A DNA stretch of 64,000 nt from Streptomyces sp. NBRC 110028 (GCF_001417735.1 NZ_BBUZ01000022.1:1047931-1111930); one strand, 5' to 3'; numbered from the stretch's first letter, positions 31,934 through 40,857 are shown. The notes: a model not told the origin generated them from the letters alone. Numbers and translations: made by a program.

Positions 31934-33562
31934 GTGACCACCTCCGACACGACCGAGCGGGGCGCGGCCCCCGACGCGGACGGCCCGCCCGTACGGCTCA
32001 CCCACCGCCAGATCACCACCGTCATGTCGGGTCTGGTGCTCGGGATGTTCCTGGGGGCGCTCGACGGGACCGTGGTGTCGTCCGCGCTGCGCACCATCGC
32101 GGACGACCTCCACGGCCTCACCGCCCAGGCCTGGGTGACCACGGCCTATCTGATCACCGCGACCATCGCGACCCCGCTGTACGGCAAGCTCTCCGACATC
32201 CACGGCCGCCGCCCGGTCTACCTGGCCGCGATCGTGCTGTTCACCCTCGGGTCGCTGCTGTGCGGGATGGCCACCTCCGTGTACGAACTGGCGGCCTTCC
32301 GGGCGGTCCAGGGCCTGGGCGGCGGCGGGCTGATGTCGCTCGCCATGACGATCATCGCGGACATCACCTCCCCCCGGGAACGCGGCCGCTACCAGGGCTA
32401 CTTCATGGCGGTCTTCGGCGGTTCCAGCATCGTCGGCCCGCTCGTCGGCGGGGCGCTGGCGGGCCGCGAGACCCTGCTGGGGATCGACGGCTGGCGCTGG
32501 ATCTTCCTGATCAACGTGCCGCTGGCGATCCTGGCCATCACCGTGATCCTGCGGGTGCTGCGCTTCGTCCCGCACCGCCCGGTGAAGCACCGGCTGGACT
32601 ACGGCGGCGCGGCCGCCCTCGCCGTCGGTCTCGTCCCGCTGCTCACCGTGGCCGAGCAGGGGCGCAGCTGGGGCTGGGGCGCGCCGCTGTCGCTGGCGAT
32701 GTACGCGGTCGGGGCGCTGGGCCTGGCCGGGTTCGTGCTGGTGGAGCGGCGGATGGGGGACGCGGCGCTGCTGCCGCCGCGGATGTTCCGCATCAGGTCG
32801 TTCCGCATGGGCACGACGCTGCACTTCATCGTGGGCATCGGGATGTTCGGCGCGATGACGACGCTGCCGCTGTATCTGCAGCTGGTCAAGGGCATGAGCC
32901 CGATCGAGGCCGGGCTCGCCACGCTGCCCACCGTCGCGGCGAACCTGACGGTCACGCTGGTCGTCGGCCGGCTGATCTCCCGCACCGGGCGGTTCAAGGT
33001 GTATCTGGTGACGGGCATCGGCTCGTTCACCGCCGCCATGGTCGTCTACGCGACGCTGGGGGTGGACAGCCCGCTGTGGCACGTCTGGCTCGGCATGGTG
33101 TTCATGGGCGCCGGGCTGGGCGCGGCGATGCAGACGCTCACCACGCTCGCGCAGAGCGAGGTGCCCCGGACGGACATGGGGGCGGCGACCGCCGGGGTGA
33201 ACTTCTTCCGTTCCAACGGCGGCACGGTGGGCGCCGCGGCCTTCGTCTCCATCCTCTTCTCGTTCGCGGGGACGCGGATCGGCGACCGCTTCACCGAGGC
33301 GCTCGGGGACCCCGCGTACCGCAAGCTCGCCGAACAGCCCGCGAACGCGGAGGCGCTGAAGGCGGCGGTCGGCCCCGGAGGCAAGGTCAACCTGGAGGAC
33401 TCCGCCTTCCTGCACACCCTCGACCCGCGGGTCGCCCAGCCGTTCCTGGAGGGGTACGTGGGCTCCCTGCGGATCGTGTTCCTCACCGGCGCCGCCGTGC
33501 TCCTGGTGGCGTTCCTGATCGCCGCCGCACGGGTGCCGGACCTGACGCTGTCGGACGAGTAG
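31934..33562 (+). CDS. DHA2-family multidrug MFS exporter
   Basis: A 542-residue exporter of the EmrB/QacA kind with 14 membrane segments. LGMFLGALDGTVVSSALRTI (about 36-55) carries the acidic D1-type motif in helix 1, KLSDIHGRRPVYL the A-motif, and FRAVQGLGGGGLMSLAMTII the following C-type loop. It should expel drugs or their conjugates by proton antiport. It is the last gene of the TetR-controlled operon and probably removes the product of the glycosyltransferase. The GTG start lies 62 bp after the GT stop; the ribosome binding site is weak. The gene is convergent with the protease pair, 15 bp away. Confidence 0.9.
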   Translation: MTTSDTTERGAAPDADGPPVRLTHRQITTVMSGLVLGMFLGALDGTVVSSALRTIADDLHGLTAQAWVTTAYLITATIATPLYGKLSDIHGRRPVYLAAIVLFTLGSLLCGMATSVYELAAFRAVQGLGGGGLMSLAMTIIADITSPRERGRYQGYFMAVFGGSSIVGPLVGGALAGRETLLGIDGWRWIFLINVPLAILAITVILRVLRFVPHRPVKHRLDYGGAAALAVGLVPLLTVAEQGRSWGWGAPLSLAMYAVGALGLAGFVLVERRMGDAALLPPRMFRIRSFRMGTTLHFIVGIGMFGAMTTLPLYLQLVKGMSPIEAGLATLPTVAANLTVTLVVGRLISRTGRFKVYLVTGIGSFTAAMVVYATLGVDSPLWHVWLGMVFMGAGLGAAMQTLTTLAQSEVPRTDMGAATAGVNFFRSNGGTVGAAAFVSILFSFAGTRIGDRFTEALGDPAYRKLAEQPANAEALKAAVGPGGKVNLEDSAFLHTLDPRVAQPFLEGYVGSLRIVFLTGAAVLLVAFLIAAARVPDLTLSDE

Positions 33563-33577
33563 AGGCCCGTACGCGGC

Positions 33578-33832
33578 TCACTGGAGCGGCGAGTCCGGCG
33601 GCGGGATCCCCATGATGCGCTCCCGGTCGACGGCCTCCACCCCGTCCACCGCCTCCAGCACCAAAATCCGCTCCTCGGCGATGGTGCCGGTGAGGAAGCC
33701 GAGCAGCGGCTGTTCACCGGTGACCGTGAGGCCGGCTCCGCGGGCGGCCCGCACCACGTCCGCGAACCGGTCGGGGTCGACCGAGACGATCACCCCGACC
33801 GGTCCGGGCGCCTCGTGCGCGGGGCCCGTCAC
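33578..33832 (-). CDS. Small I9-like partner of the subtilisin-like protease
   Basis: An 84-residue protein. GVIVSVDPDRFADVVRAARG, then LLGFLTGTIAEERILVLEAV and DGVEAVDRERIMGIPPPD suggest a beta-alpha-beta-beta-alpha-beta fold like the I9 propeptide inhibitors of subtilases, with the usual DGVEAVDRE strand before the C-terminal tail that fills the active site. GTG overlaps the protease stop (GTGA), so the two are translationally coupled. A role as inhibitor or folding helper of the protease is inferred. I recall similar genes being labelled ketohydroxyglutarate aldolase, which the sequence does not support. Confidence 0.6.
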   Translation of the reverse strand: MTGPAHEAPGPVGVIVSVDPDRFADVVRAARGAGLTVTGEQPLLGFLTGTIAEERILVLEAVDGVEAVDRERIMGIPPPDSPLQ

Positions 33833-35169
33833 GGTGCCTGCAGCAGACCCGCGCCCGCGTCCGTGGCGGGGAGCGGCAGCGGGTACGCCCCGGAGAGCAG
33901 CCGGGCCCGCAGGCCGGCCGTCGAGGACTCCGGATGCGCCTGGGCGATCAGCGCGAGCACCCCGGCGGCGTGCGGGGTGGCCATGCTCGTGCCGCTCAGC
34001 GTCTGGTACGAGCCGTCCGGCGCGGCCGAGAACACATCGACGCCGGGTGCCGCGATGTTCACCTCGCCGCCCTCGCCGTTGATCGCGCCGCACGAGAAGA
34101 ACGCCGTCGCCAGCTCCTTGCCGAGCGCGGCCACCGCCAGGGCGGAGGGGCAGTTGGCGGGCCGGCCGACGGGGGCCACGAACCCCGGCCGCCGGCTCTC
34201 GTTGCCCGCCGCTGCGATGGTGACCGTGCCCGGTTGGCGGTGCAGCGCGCGCTGGAACACGTTCTCGTACGTCTGCGGGAACAGCTCCCCGGGGGCGACC
34301 GGCGCCCCCAGCGACATGGAGATCACCCGGGCGCCGTGCGCGACGGCCCAGGCGTAGCCCGCCAGGATCTGCCCGTCGGTGCCCCTGCCGCGATCGTTCA
34401 GCACCTTGCCGGCCAGGATCCGCGCTTCGCCCGCCACCCCGTAACGGGGCGCGTGTTCGGGCTTCGCGGGACCGGCGACGGTGCCGATGCAGTGGGTGCC
34501 GTGGCCATGGCCGTCCTCGACGCTCGCGCCGGGTACGAAGGAAGCCGTCTCCTCCAGGCATCCCGCCAGGTCCGGGTGTTGGGTGGCCACCCCGGTGTCC
34601 AGCACGGCCACCTTCACCCCGCGCCCGGACAGGGTGGAGAAGTTCGCCCGGATCGCCTGGAGGCCCCAGGTGACGCTCTCCTCGTCCCAGGCGGGGCCGA
34701 GCGAGGAGGCGAGTTCGGCCCTGGTGTGGCGGTCGACCTCCTCCTCGTCGCTGCGGTAGGTCGGGAAGAACCCGGTCAGCGTCCGCTGCGGTTCGGTGAT
34801 CACCGAGGCGTACACCATCCGTTCCGGCTCGGCGGCGATGATGGCGGGTTCGGTCTGCGCCGTGGTCACCAGCGTGTGCCGCTGGTCGGGCTGCACTTCG
34901 ACGACGGCGGCGCCGAGTTCGTCGAACAGCACCGAGACATCGGGCCGCTGGAGCAGCTCGGCGGCGCCGGCGGCCTCGGTGCCGCGGACGCGTTCGACGG
35001 ACGCTATCCCCGCGGACGAGCGCAGCGCGTCCAATCCGCGTTCCGTCTCCCGCTGGTCGAGCAGCACCACGTACCGGCCGGTGTACTCGGTGGCGTGGGG
35101 CATGAGCGGCACATCGGCCCGCTCGGGATGTTCGCCGTTGGGCGGCCTGCCCATGGGTCCGTTCGTCAT
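33829..35169 (-). CDS. S8 family (subtilisin-like) serine protease, apparently intracellular
   Basis: A 446-residue protease. The catalytic triad is complete: Asp191 in VAVLDTGVA, His223 in GHGHGTHCIGT and Ser395 in LSGTSMATPHAAG, with the oxyanion Asn in AAAGNES (about 323). Residues about 30-165 form an N-terminal domain that may be a propeptide. No signal peptide is visible (MTNGPMGRPPNGEHPERADV), so the enzyme probably acts in the cytoplasm or leaves by another route. ATG follows GCGGAG. The downstream small I9-like gene overlaps its stop by four bases. Confidence 0.88.
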   Translation of the reverse strand: MTNGPMGRPPNGEHPERADVPLMPHATEYTGRYVVLLDQRETERGLDALRSSAGIASVERVRGTEAAGAAELLQRPDVSVLFDELGAAVVEVQPDQRHTLVTTAQTEPAIIAAEPERMVYASVITEPQRTLTGFFPTYRSDEEEVDRHTRAELASSLGPAWDEESVTWGLQAIRANFSTLSGRGVKVAVLDTGVATQHPDLAGCLEETASFVPGASVEDGHGHGTHCIGTVAGPAKPEHAPRYGVAGEARILAGKVLNDRGRGTDGQILAGYAWAVAHGARVISMSLGAPVAPGELFPQTYENVFQRALHRQPGTVTIAAAGNESRRPGFVAPVGRPANCPSALAVAALGKELATAFFSCGAINGEGGEVNIAAPGVDVFSAAPDGSYQTLSGTSMATPHAAGVLALIAQAHPESSTAGLRARLLSGAYPLPLPATDAGAGLLQAP

Positions 35170-35384
35170 GGGGGTTCTCCGCTTCTTGAGCTTGCGTGCG
35201 CTGTCTCCCCCGAGAGAGGGGACGTGCGCCGCTGTGCGCGGAGGGTGGGGCGACGCCCCTCATCCACCGTCACCCCGCCCACCGGGGCTCGCAACTCAGC
35301 CGATCAGCCCTGCCATACGTACGCCACAGTGATAATTAAGGGTCAAAACAGAACATAACGGACTCAAGAGTTTAGCTTTACGTC

Positions 35385-36551
35385 ATGAATTCTCACTCTG
35401 TGTCCGTCGCGTCGGCCGAGACGCGGTCGCGACGTCCCCGGCTGCCCCGGCGCCGCTCACTCGTCTCGGCGGTCGCCGCGCTGGCCGTCGGTCTCGGCGG
35501 CACCTCGGCGGCCGCCGCCCACCACGGGACCTTCCTCGGCCCGCTGCACACGGTCACCACGATCGCGTCCACAGTCCCCGCCAACGGGGACCTCAACCCG
35601 TACGGCACGGCCGTCGTCCCGCAGAGCATCGGCGCTCTGCACAAGAACAACGTGCTGGTCAGCAACTTCAACAACGCCGCCAACGAGCAGGGCACCGGCA
35701 CCACCATCGTCCAGGTGAAGCCGGACGGCGGCGTCAGCCAGTTCGCCCGGATCAACCCGAGCCGGCTCCCGAGCCCCTGCACCGGCGGCATCGGCCTCAC
35801 CACCGCGCTGTCCATCCTGCCCGGCGGCTGGGTCGTGGTCGGCAGCCTGCCCACCGGCGACGGGAACGCCGCGAACGCCGAGGCCGGATGTCTGCTGGTG
35901 CTGGACAGTCACGGCACCGTCCGTGAGACGTTCACCGGACACGGCATCAACGGCCCCTGGGACATGACCGCGGTCAGCCACGGCAACCGCGCCGACCTGT
36001 TCGTCACCAACGTGCTCAACGGTACGGTCGCGGGCGGCGGCAATGTGGTCAACCGGGGCACCGTGCTCCGCATCGCCCTCGAGCTGCACGGCAACCAGCC
36101 GCCGACCCGCGAGAAGACCACGAAGATCGGCTCCGGCTTCGCCGAGCGGACCGATCCGGACGCCCTCGTCGTCGGCCCCACCGGCGTCGGCCTCGGACAC
36201 GACGGCACCCTCTACGTGGCCGACACCGTCAACAGCCGCATCGCGGCCATCCCGGACGCCCTCAAGCGCAGGACCAGCGCGGGCACCGGCCGCACCGTCA
36301 GCTCCGGCGGTGCGCTCAACGGCCCGCTCGGGCTCGCCGTCGCGCCGAACAACAACATCCTCACCGTCAACGGCGGTGACGGGAACATCGTCGAGACCAC
36401 CCCGGCCGGCCGCCAGGTGGCCATCCGTCGGCTGGACTCCACCGGCACCCCGCCGGGCGCGGGCGCGCTGTTCGGACTGGCGGTCGCACCGAACGGCCGC
36501 TCGGTGTACTTCGTCGACGACGCCTCCAACACCCTGAACCTGCTCCACTGA
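35385..36551 (+). CDS. Secreted beta-propeller protein (NHL/TIGR03118-like)
   Basis: A 388-residue exported protein. A long twin-arginine-like basic N terminus (RSRRPRLPRRRSLVSAVAAL) leads to a signal peptide ending in SAAAAHH (about 47). The mature part has repeated propeller blades: DLNPYGTAVVP, GPWDMTAVS, GVGLGHDGTLYVADTVNSRI, GPLGLAVAPNNNILTVNGGD and LFGLAVAPNGRSVYFVDD. Such proteins bind ligands or have lactonase-like activity; catalytic residues are not evident. The ATG is 6-7 nt after TTAGCTT in an unusually A/T-rich upstream region (35320-35384), so the transcript is probably leaderless. Confidence 0.8.
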   Translation: MNSHSVSVASAETRSRRPRLPRRRSLVSAVAALAVGLGGTSAAAAHHGTFLGPLHTVTTIASTVPANGDLNPYGTAVVPQSIGALHKNNVLVSNFNNAANEQGTGTTIVQVKPDGGVSQFARINPSRLPSPCTGGIGLTTALSILPGGWVVVGSLPTGDGNAANAEAGCLLVLDSHGTVRETFTGHGINGPWDMTAVSHGNRADLFVTNVLNGTVAGGGNVVNRGTVLRIALELHGNQPPTREKTTKIGSGFAERTDPDALVVGPTGVGLGHDGTLYVADTVNSRIAAIPDALKRRTSAGTGRTVSSGGALNGPLGLAVAPNNNILTVNGGDGNIVETTPAGRQVAIRRLDSTGTPPGAGALFGLAVAPNGRSVYFVDDASNTLNLLH

Positions 36552-36580
36552 CCGGCGACTGATCCACGACCACCCATGAC

Positions 36581-36618
36581 GTGGGGTGGGGTCCGCCACC
36601 CGGCGAGCCCCACCCCAC
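36581..36618. terminator. Bidirectional terminator between convergent genes
   Basis: GTGGGGTGGGG (36581-36591) and its exact complement (36608-36618) form an 11-bp stem between the beta-propeller gene and the hydrolase gene. Confidence 0.75.
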
Positions 36619-36643
36619 GCCGCGTTGGGCACTCCCCAGGAGT

Positions 36644-37408
36644 TCAGCGCCGCAGCGTCGACCCGAAGCCCGCCGCCAGCGGCATGCGCAGACCCAGCGG
36701 GGGCGGCGCGGCCAGGGCGTCGGCCACCGGGCGGGAGTAGCCGGTGGCGAAGAGGGAGCCGAGGAGGAAGTCGATGGCCAGCGCCTGGACCTCGTGGCGG
36801 TGCTGGTGCAGCCCGTGCCCGTCGGAGTGCACCTCGAAGCGGCACACATCGCGGTTGACCTTCTTGGCGCGCTCGGCGAGCCGGTACGACAGCTCCGGGT
36901 CCACGCGCTCGTCGTTCGTCCCGTGGGCGATCAGCACCTGCCGCCCCACCAGGTGCTTGACCGGCTCGGGATCGGGGGTGTCCGCCTCCGGGAGCCAGGG
37001 CGCCAGGGCCACCACCGAGGCGACGGCGGGATGCCCGGCGGCGCGCAGCGCGGCGCGGGCGCCCATGCCGTGGCCCGCGAGGCACACCGGGACGTCGCCG
37101 TAGCGCCGTACGACCTCCTGGGTGGCCCATTCGGCGTCGGCGGCCGCGGAGGCGTCGGGCCCGTTCCAGCCGCGGCAGCGGTAGTGCACCACGTGGGCGG
37201 CCAGCCCCTCCTCCTCGCCCGCCCGGACCAGCCGCCGGGCCAGCGGCAGCACGGCCGCGGCGGACATCCGGGTGGGCCGCCTGGTGCCGCCGTCCGGATC
37301 ACCGCCCGGAAGCAGCAACACCACACCGTGCACGGTCCTCCGCGAGGCGGCCGCGCCCATCGGCCGCCCCAGCCGGGCGCCCCGTTCGGGCAACGCTTGC
37401 TGAGCCAT
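36644..37408 (-). CDS. Alpha/beta-hydrolase fold protein with Gly at the nucleophile
   Basis: A 254-residue alpha/beta-hydrolase-like protein. [11 protein letters not shown] (about 26-36) is the oxyanion strand, [12 protein letters not shown] (110-121) is the nucleophile elbow, and [13 protein letters not shown] and SDGHGLH supply the Asp and His positions. In the elbow the expected GxSxG reads GHGMG, with Gly at position 114 where Ser should be, so ordinary ester hydrolysis is unlikely. The protein may be a binding protein or use a different residue. It is divergent from adenosine deaminase, 103 bp away, but no functional link is evident. Confidence 0.7.
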   Translation of the reverse strand: MAQQALPERGARLGRPMGAAASRRTVHGVVLLLPGGDPDGGTRRPTRMSAAAVLPLARRLVRAGEEEGLAAHVVHYRCRGWNGPDASAAADAEWATQEVVRRYGDVPVCLAGHGMGARAALRAAGHPAVASVVALAPWLPEADTPDPEPVKHLVGRQVLIAHGTNDERVDPELSYRLAERAKKVNRDVCRFEVHSDGHGLHQHRHEVQALAIDFLLGSLFATGYSRPVADALAAPPPLGLRMPLAAGFGSTLRR

Positions 37409-37482
37409 GGCAAAACGATCGCAGAACGGCGAGTGGAGTCCACTACCCCTGCGGGTCACTGTTCCGTATCTATCGCGGCCAT

Positions 37483-37504
37483 CTACGCGCGTAGGGGCTA
37501 TGGT
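37483..37504 (+). promoter_or_regulatory. Nucleoside operator and -10 of the add promoter
   Basis: The palindrome CTACGCGCGTAG (37483-37494) is followed by TATGGT (37499-37504), exactly 7 nt before the ATG at 37512. A bound repressor would cover the -35/-10 spacer. Confidence 0.75.
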
Positions 37505-37511
37505 TGCACAG

Positions 37512-38678
37512 ATGACGAGCGAGCACACCCACCAACCCACCCCCGAACAGATCCGCCGTGCCCCCAAAGTGCTGCTGCACGACCACCTCGACGGCGGGCT
37601 GCGCCCCGGCACGATCATCGACCTCGCCCGGGAGACCGGGTACGAGGCGCTGCCGGAGAGCGAACCGGACAAGCTCGGCCTCTGGTTCCGCGAGGCGGCC
37701 GACTCCGGCTCGCTGGAGCGCTACCTGGAGACCTTCTCCCACACCTGCGCCGTCATGCAGACCCGCGAGGCCCTCGTCCGGGTCGCCGCCGAATGCGTCG
37801 AGGACCTGGCCGAGGACGGCGTCGTCTACGCCGAGATCCGCTACGCCCCCGAGCAGCACCTCACCGAGGGGCTCACCCTGGAGCAGGTGGTCGAGGCGGT
37901 GAACGAGGGCTTCCGCGAGGGGGAGCGGCTTGCCCGGGACAACGGCCACCGCATCCGCGTCGGCGCCCTCCTCACCGCGATGCGCCACGCGGCCCGCGCC
38001 CTGGAGATCGCCGAACTCGCCAACCGCTACCGCGACCTCGGCGTCGTCGGCTTCGACATCGCGGGCGCCGAGGCGGGCTTCCCGCCCACCCGCCACCTGG
38101 ACGCCTTCGAATACCTGAAGCGGGAGAACAACCACTTCACGATCCACGCGGGCGAGGCCTTCGGGCTGCCCTCCATCTGGCAGGCGCTCCAGTGGTGCGG
38201 CGCCGACCGGCTGGGCCACGGGGTGCGCATCATCGACGACATCGAGGTCGCCGACGACGGCTCGATCACGCTGGGCCGCCTCGCTTCGTACGTCCGGGAC
38301 AAGCGCATCCCGCTGGAACTGTGCCCCACCTCCAACCTCCAGACGGGCGCGGCCACGTCGTACGCCGATCACCCCATCGGGCTGCTGCGCCGCCTGCATT
38401 TCCGGGCCACCGTGAATACGGATAATCGTCTGATGAGCGGTACGAGCATGAGTACCGAATTCCAGCACCTGGTCTCGACGTTCCAGTACACGCTGGACGA
38501 CATGCAGTGGTTCACCGTTAATGCGATGAAGTCGGCCTTCATTCCTTTCGGTGAACGTCTGGCGATGATCAATGACGTGATCAAGCCTGGGTATGCTGAA
38601 TTGAAGTCCGAATGGCTGTTCCGACAGGTGGGCTCGACCACCGCTGTGACCAGGGAATCTATGGTCGAGGGCAGTTGA
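37512..38678 (+). CDS. add: Adenosine deaminase
   Basis: A 388-residue zinc enzyme converting (deoxy)adenosine to (deoxy)inosine. Metal ligands lie in [10 protein letters not shown] (His23, His25) and HAGEAFG (about 211); GHGVRI and NTDNRLMSG (about 302) hold the remaining active-site histidine and aspartate region, all intact. The inosine product is the substrate of the purine nucleoside phosphorylase at 56234. ATG 37512 is chosen by the leaderless geometry (TATGGT, 7 nt); an in-frame ATG at 37500 lies within the -10. The 3' part (38390-38678) is visibly lower in G+C at third positions than the rest. Confidence 0.93.
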   Translation: MTSEHTHQPTPEQIRRAPKVLLHDHLDGGLRPGTIIDLARETGYEALPESEPDKLGLWFREAADSGSLERYLETFSHTCAVMQTREALVRVAAECVEDLAEDGVVYAEIRYAPEQHLTEGLTLEQVVEAVNEGFREGERLARDNGHRIRVGALLTAMRHAARALEIAELANRYRDLGVVGFDIAGAEAGFPPTRHLDAFEYLKRENNHFTIHAGEAFGLPSIWQALQWCGADRLGHGVRIIDDIEVADDGSITLGRLASYVRDKRIPLELCPTSNLQTGAATSYADHPIGLLRRLHFRATVNTDNRLMSGTSMSTEFQHLVSTFQYTLDDMQWFTVNAMKSAFIPFGERLAMINDVIKPGYAELKSEWLFRQVGSTTAVTRESMVEGS

Positions 38679-38816
38679 TCGTACGGACGGAAGAAAAGGC
38701 TGGGGGAAGGGTTCTATGGCCGCTCGGGTGCCGCTTTCCCCTGTTTGCGGGCGTCTGAAATCCAGGGCTACGTTTCCGTATCGGTCAAGCCCCCCGTCTG
38801 CAAGGACAGATTTCTG

Positions 38817-39128
38817 ATGAAGCAGGGAACCCTCAAGACCCTCGGCGTCATGGCCCTCGGTGCTGCCGCCCTCGTGGCCGGTGGCGGTGTCGCGTCCGCG
38901 GCCAGTGCCCCGAGCCCCCAGGGCCACGGCGCGTCCGGCCTCGGCGGCCAGGGCGTCGGCGTCTCCGCCCCGCAAGCGCTCCCCGGCGGACAGGCCCCGG
39001 GCAAGGCCCCCGGCCGCCCCGCCGCCGGTCGGCCCAGCCAGCCCGAAGCCCAGGGCCTGCTGGGCAACCTCGGCGGCCTCGGCGGGCTCAAGAACCTGCC
39101 GACCAACAACATCATGCGCCTGGGCTGA
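38817..39128 (+). CDS. Small secreted Gly/Pro/Gln-rich protein
   Basis: A 103-residue protein with a clear signal peptide (MKQGTLKTLGVMALGAAALV, cleavage near VASAA, about residue 29). The mature chain of about 74 residues is rich in Gly, Pro and Gln (QGVGVSAPQALPGGQAPGKA) and ends in LLGNLGGLGGLKNLPTNNIM. No cysteine and no catalytic motif. AAGGAC precedes the ATG. A cell-wall or matrix peptide is possible; the function is unknown. Confidence 0.65.
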   Translation: MKQGTLKTLGVMALGAAALVAGGGVASAASAPSPQGHGASGLGGQGVGVSAPQALPGGQAPGKAPGRPAAGRPSQPEAQGLLGNLGGLGGLKNLPTNNIMRLG

Positions 39129-39146
39129 TCCTCTTTCCGGCACACC

Positions 39147-39185
39147 GGCCGGGCCGCACACCCGCCTCGGGTGTGCGGCCCGGCC
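39147..39185. terminator. Strong bidirectional terminator
   Basis: A perfect 17-bp inverted repeat (GGCCGGGCCGCACACCC at 39147-39163, complement at 39169-39185) with a 5-nt loop lies between the convergent small secreted protein and PspC genes. Confidence 0.85.
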
Positions 39186-39208
39186 GCGTCGTCACCGGCT
39201 CCCTGCCG

Positions 39209-39412
39209 CTACCAAGCCTCGCGGTAGGAGTCCTCCGCCGGGAGGAGGATCCACAGCGCGATGTAGAGCAGGAACTGCGGACCCGGCAGCAGACAGGAGA
39301 CCAGGAAGATCACCCGCATCGTGGTCGGGGTCGTCCCGAACCGGCGGGCCAGACCGGCGCAGACACCGGCGATCATCTTGTGGTTGCGGGGGCGGACCAG
39401 TGCGGCGGCCAT
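39209..39412 (-). CDS. PspC domain membrane protein
   Basis: A 67-residue protein that is almost entirely a PspC domain: RPRNHKMIAGVCAGLARRFG (about 7-26) followed by TTPTTMRVIFLVSCLLPGPQ and a hydrophobic helix FLLYIALWILLPAEDS. Small PspC proteins respond to membrane stress. GGAG lies 8 nt before the ATG. It is transcribed in the same direction as VanZ upstream but separated from it by 68 bp. Confidence 0.88.
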   Translation of the reverse strand: MAAALVRPRNHKMIAGVCAGLARRFGTTPTTMRVIFLVSCLLPGPQFLLYIALWILLPAEDSYREAW

Positions 39413-39480
39413 GATGGCGACTCCTCGGCGTATCGGTTCGTACCGTCCCGGGCCGGGTTGCCCGAGCCGATACCTCCACG

Positions 39481-40056
39481 CTAGGTATGCGAGCCGGATG
39501 AGGCGTCGCTCCAGGGTGCGAGGCCGACCCTGGTCCTCGTCGGGGTCACCGCCCGGCCGCTCTCCTCCCGGGGGAGGGCCGCGCCCCGGGGCCCGTCCGC
39601 CCGGCGGCGGACCAGCGTCCGTACGGCGGGCACCACCAGCAGATGCGCGAGCGCGACCCCGACGGTGTTCAGCAGCAGCGCGTCCACGCTCACGATCTGG
39701 CCGGTCACCTCGCTGCGCAGCAGCGCGATCGCCATGGCCGTCATCGCCCCGGTGAAGGTCGTCCGGACGAACGAGGCGAACGGGTACGCGTCCACCCGGC
39801 CCCCCGCCAGCGGCAGCAGCACCCCCAGCGGCGCGAGCAGCAGCAGCCCCCCGCCGATCGAACGGGCCGCGGCCCACGGGGTGAGCGCCAGATCGGCGCG
39901 GATGGCGCCCAGCGGTTCCAGGGTCTCGGCCGTCACCCACGGCACGGTCAGCGGGCGCAGGGTCAGCCAGCAGACGAACGCAAGGTGAGCGACGAGGAGA
40001 ACGAAACCCGCGGCGCGGTAGCGGAAGGCGGCCCGACGGCCGAAACGACCCTGCAC
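39481..40056 (-). CDS. VanZ-like family membrane protein
   Basis: A 191-residue protein with four or five hydrophobic segments. FVCWLTLRPLTVPW (about 27-40) and GGGLLLLAPLGVLLPLA are the conserved VanZ-like strand and helix features, followed by RTTFTGAMTAMAIALLRSEV. VanZ itself gives low-level teicoplanin resistance; most family members have no known role. The GTG start has no good ribosome binding site. The C-terminal 35 residues are hydrophilic. Nearby repeats at 40189-40245 lie upstream. Confidence 0.75.
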   Translation of the reverse strand: MQGRFGRRAAFRYRAAGFVLLVAHLAFVCWLTLRPLTVPWVTAETLEPLGAIRADLALTPWAAARSIGGGLLLLAPLGVLLPLAGGRVDAYPFASFVRTTFTGAMTAMAIALLRSEVTGQIVSVDALLLNTVGVALAHLLVVPAVRTLVRRRADGPRGAALPREESGRAVTPTRTRVGLAPWSDASSGSHT

Positions 40057-40188
40057 GTATCTCAGGACGCGACCGGCCCGGCTCCCGGTTCCGCACGCAC
40101 CTCGCTGGTCAGTAACGGGTTACCGACGAGTTGGTCACCGGGTCGCCACGGCGAACGGACCGGGAACCGGCGGCGAACCGCAGGGAAT

Positions 40189-40245
40189 CGGTCAGCCCGC
40201 CGGTCAGCCCGCCGGTCAGCCCGTCGCTCAGTCCGCCGGTCAGGG
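40189..40245. repeat. 12-bp tandem repeat at the 3' end of the lipoprotein gene
   Basis: About 4.5 units of CGGTCAGCCCGC. The last unit covers the lipoprotein stop codon (TGA at 40240-40242, minus strand). A chance frame through it would encode GGLTGGLTG-like repeats but has no supporting signals. Confidence 0.65.
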
Positions 40246-40857
40246 CACCAGCACCCCGGAGTTCACCGCGACCTCCGGACGGCTCCGCGTCTCCTCCGTG
40301 CACTCGTACCGCTTCAGCGGATCCCGGTCACTGTCCGGACCGCCGAGCACCACCTTGTGCTCCTCGTCCGCCGCCGCCGAGCCCGCGAACGTGCAGATGA
40401 TCTGCGCCAGCGCGTACGACGGCAGCTCCTCCGGCGGCCGGTTCAGCCGCAGCGCCCCGTCCGGATCGCCCTTCGCCGGGCCGGAGACCGTGACCCAGTT
40501 CTCCACCGCGGTGGAGAACCCGGCCGAGGACTCGGCCGCCGTGGGCGGCTGCCGCAACTGCTCCAGCAGTGCCCGGGCCGCCGCCACCCGCTCGATCGGC
40601 GCCTTCTGCCCCGGCAGCTGCGCGTTCCGGTTCACCGACAGGATCCGCGAGGTGCACAGCAGATAGACCCGTACGGAGGCCCGGCCCGTCCCCTCGGCGG
40701 CCCGCCCCGTCTCCGGCGCCTGGCACGACGCGCGCGAGGGCGCGGGCCCGGCGTCCACCGGCACCGACGTGCCGCGTATGCCGCACCCGGCCGCCAGCAG
40801 CGCGACCACGACGGTCAGCAGCAGGGCGGCGGGTCGCCGGGTCGCTCGCGGGCTCAT
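40240..40857 (-). CDS. Lipoprotein of the afsQ operon (GerMN-like)
   Basis: A 205-residue lipoprotein. The signal peptide ends in the lipobox LLAAGC with the lipidated cysteine at about residue 25. The mature part (VRVYLLCTSRILSVNRNAQL, RALLEQLRQPP, STAVENWVTV) resembles a GerMN-type domain. ATG overlaps the afsQ2 stop by four bases (ATGA), so it is translated together with the sensor kinase. In S. coelicolor a lipoprotein gene follows afsQ2 at the same place. It may modulate signal input to AfsQ2 at the membrane surface; that is inference. Confidence 0.8.
   Translation of the reverse strand: MSPRATRRPAALLLTVVVALLAAGCGIRGTSVPVDAGPAPSRASCQAPETGRAAEGTGRASVRVYLLCTSRILSVNRNAQLPGQKAPIERVAAARALLEQLRQPPTAAESSAGFSTAVENWVTVSGPAKGDPDGALRLNRPPEELPSYALAQIICTFAGSAAADEEHKVVLGGPDSDRDPLKRYECTEETRSRPEVAVNSGVLVP

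Noticed and set aside
40115..40136. GTAAC and GTTAC/GTCAC copies upstream of VanZ as a further AfsQ1 site
   Set aside because: The half sites are 2 and 10 nt apart, not 6, so they do not fit the AfsQ1 consensus.
40109..40303. A small minus-strand frame encoding GGLTGGLTG repeats
   Set aside because: It is the shadow of the 12-bp DNA repeat, overlaps the lipoprotein gene end and has no ribosome binding site.
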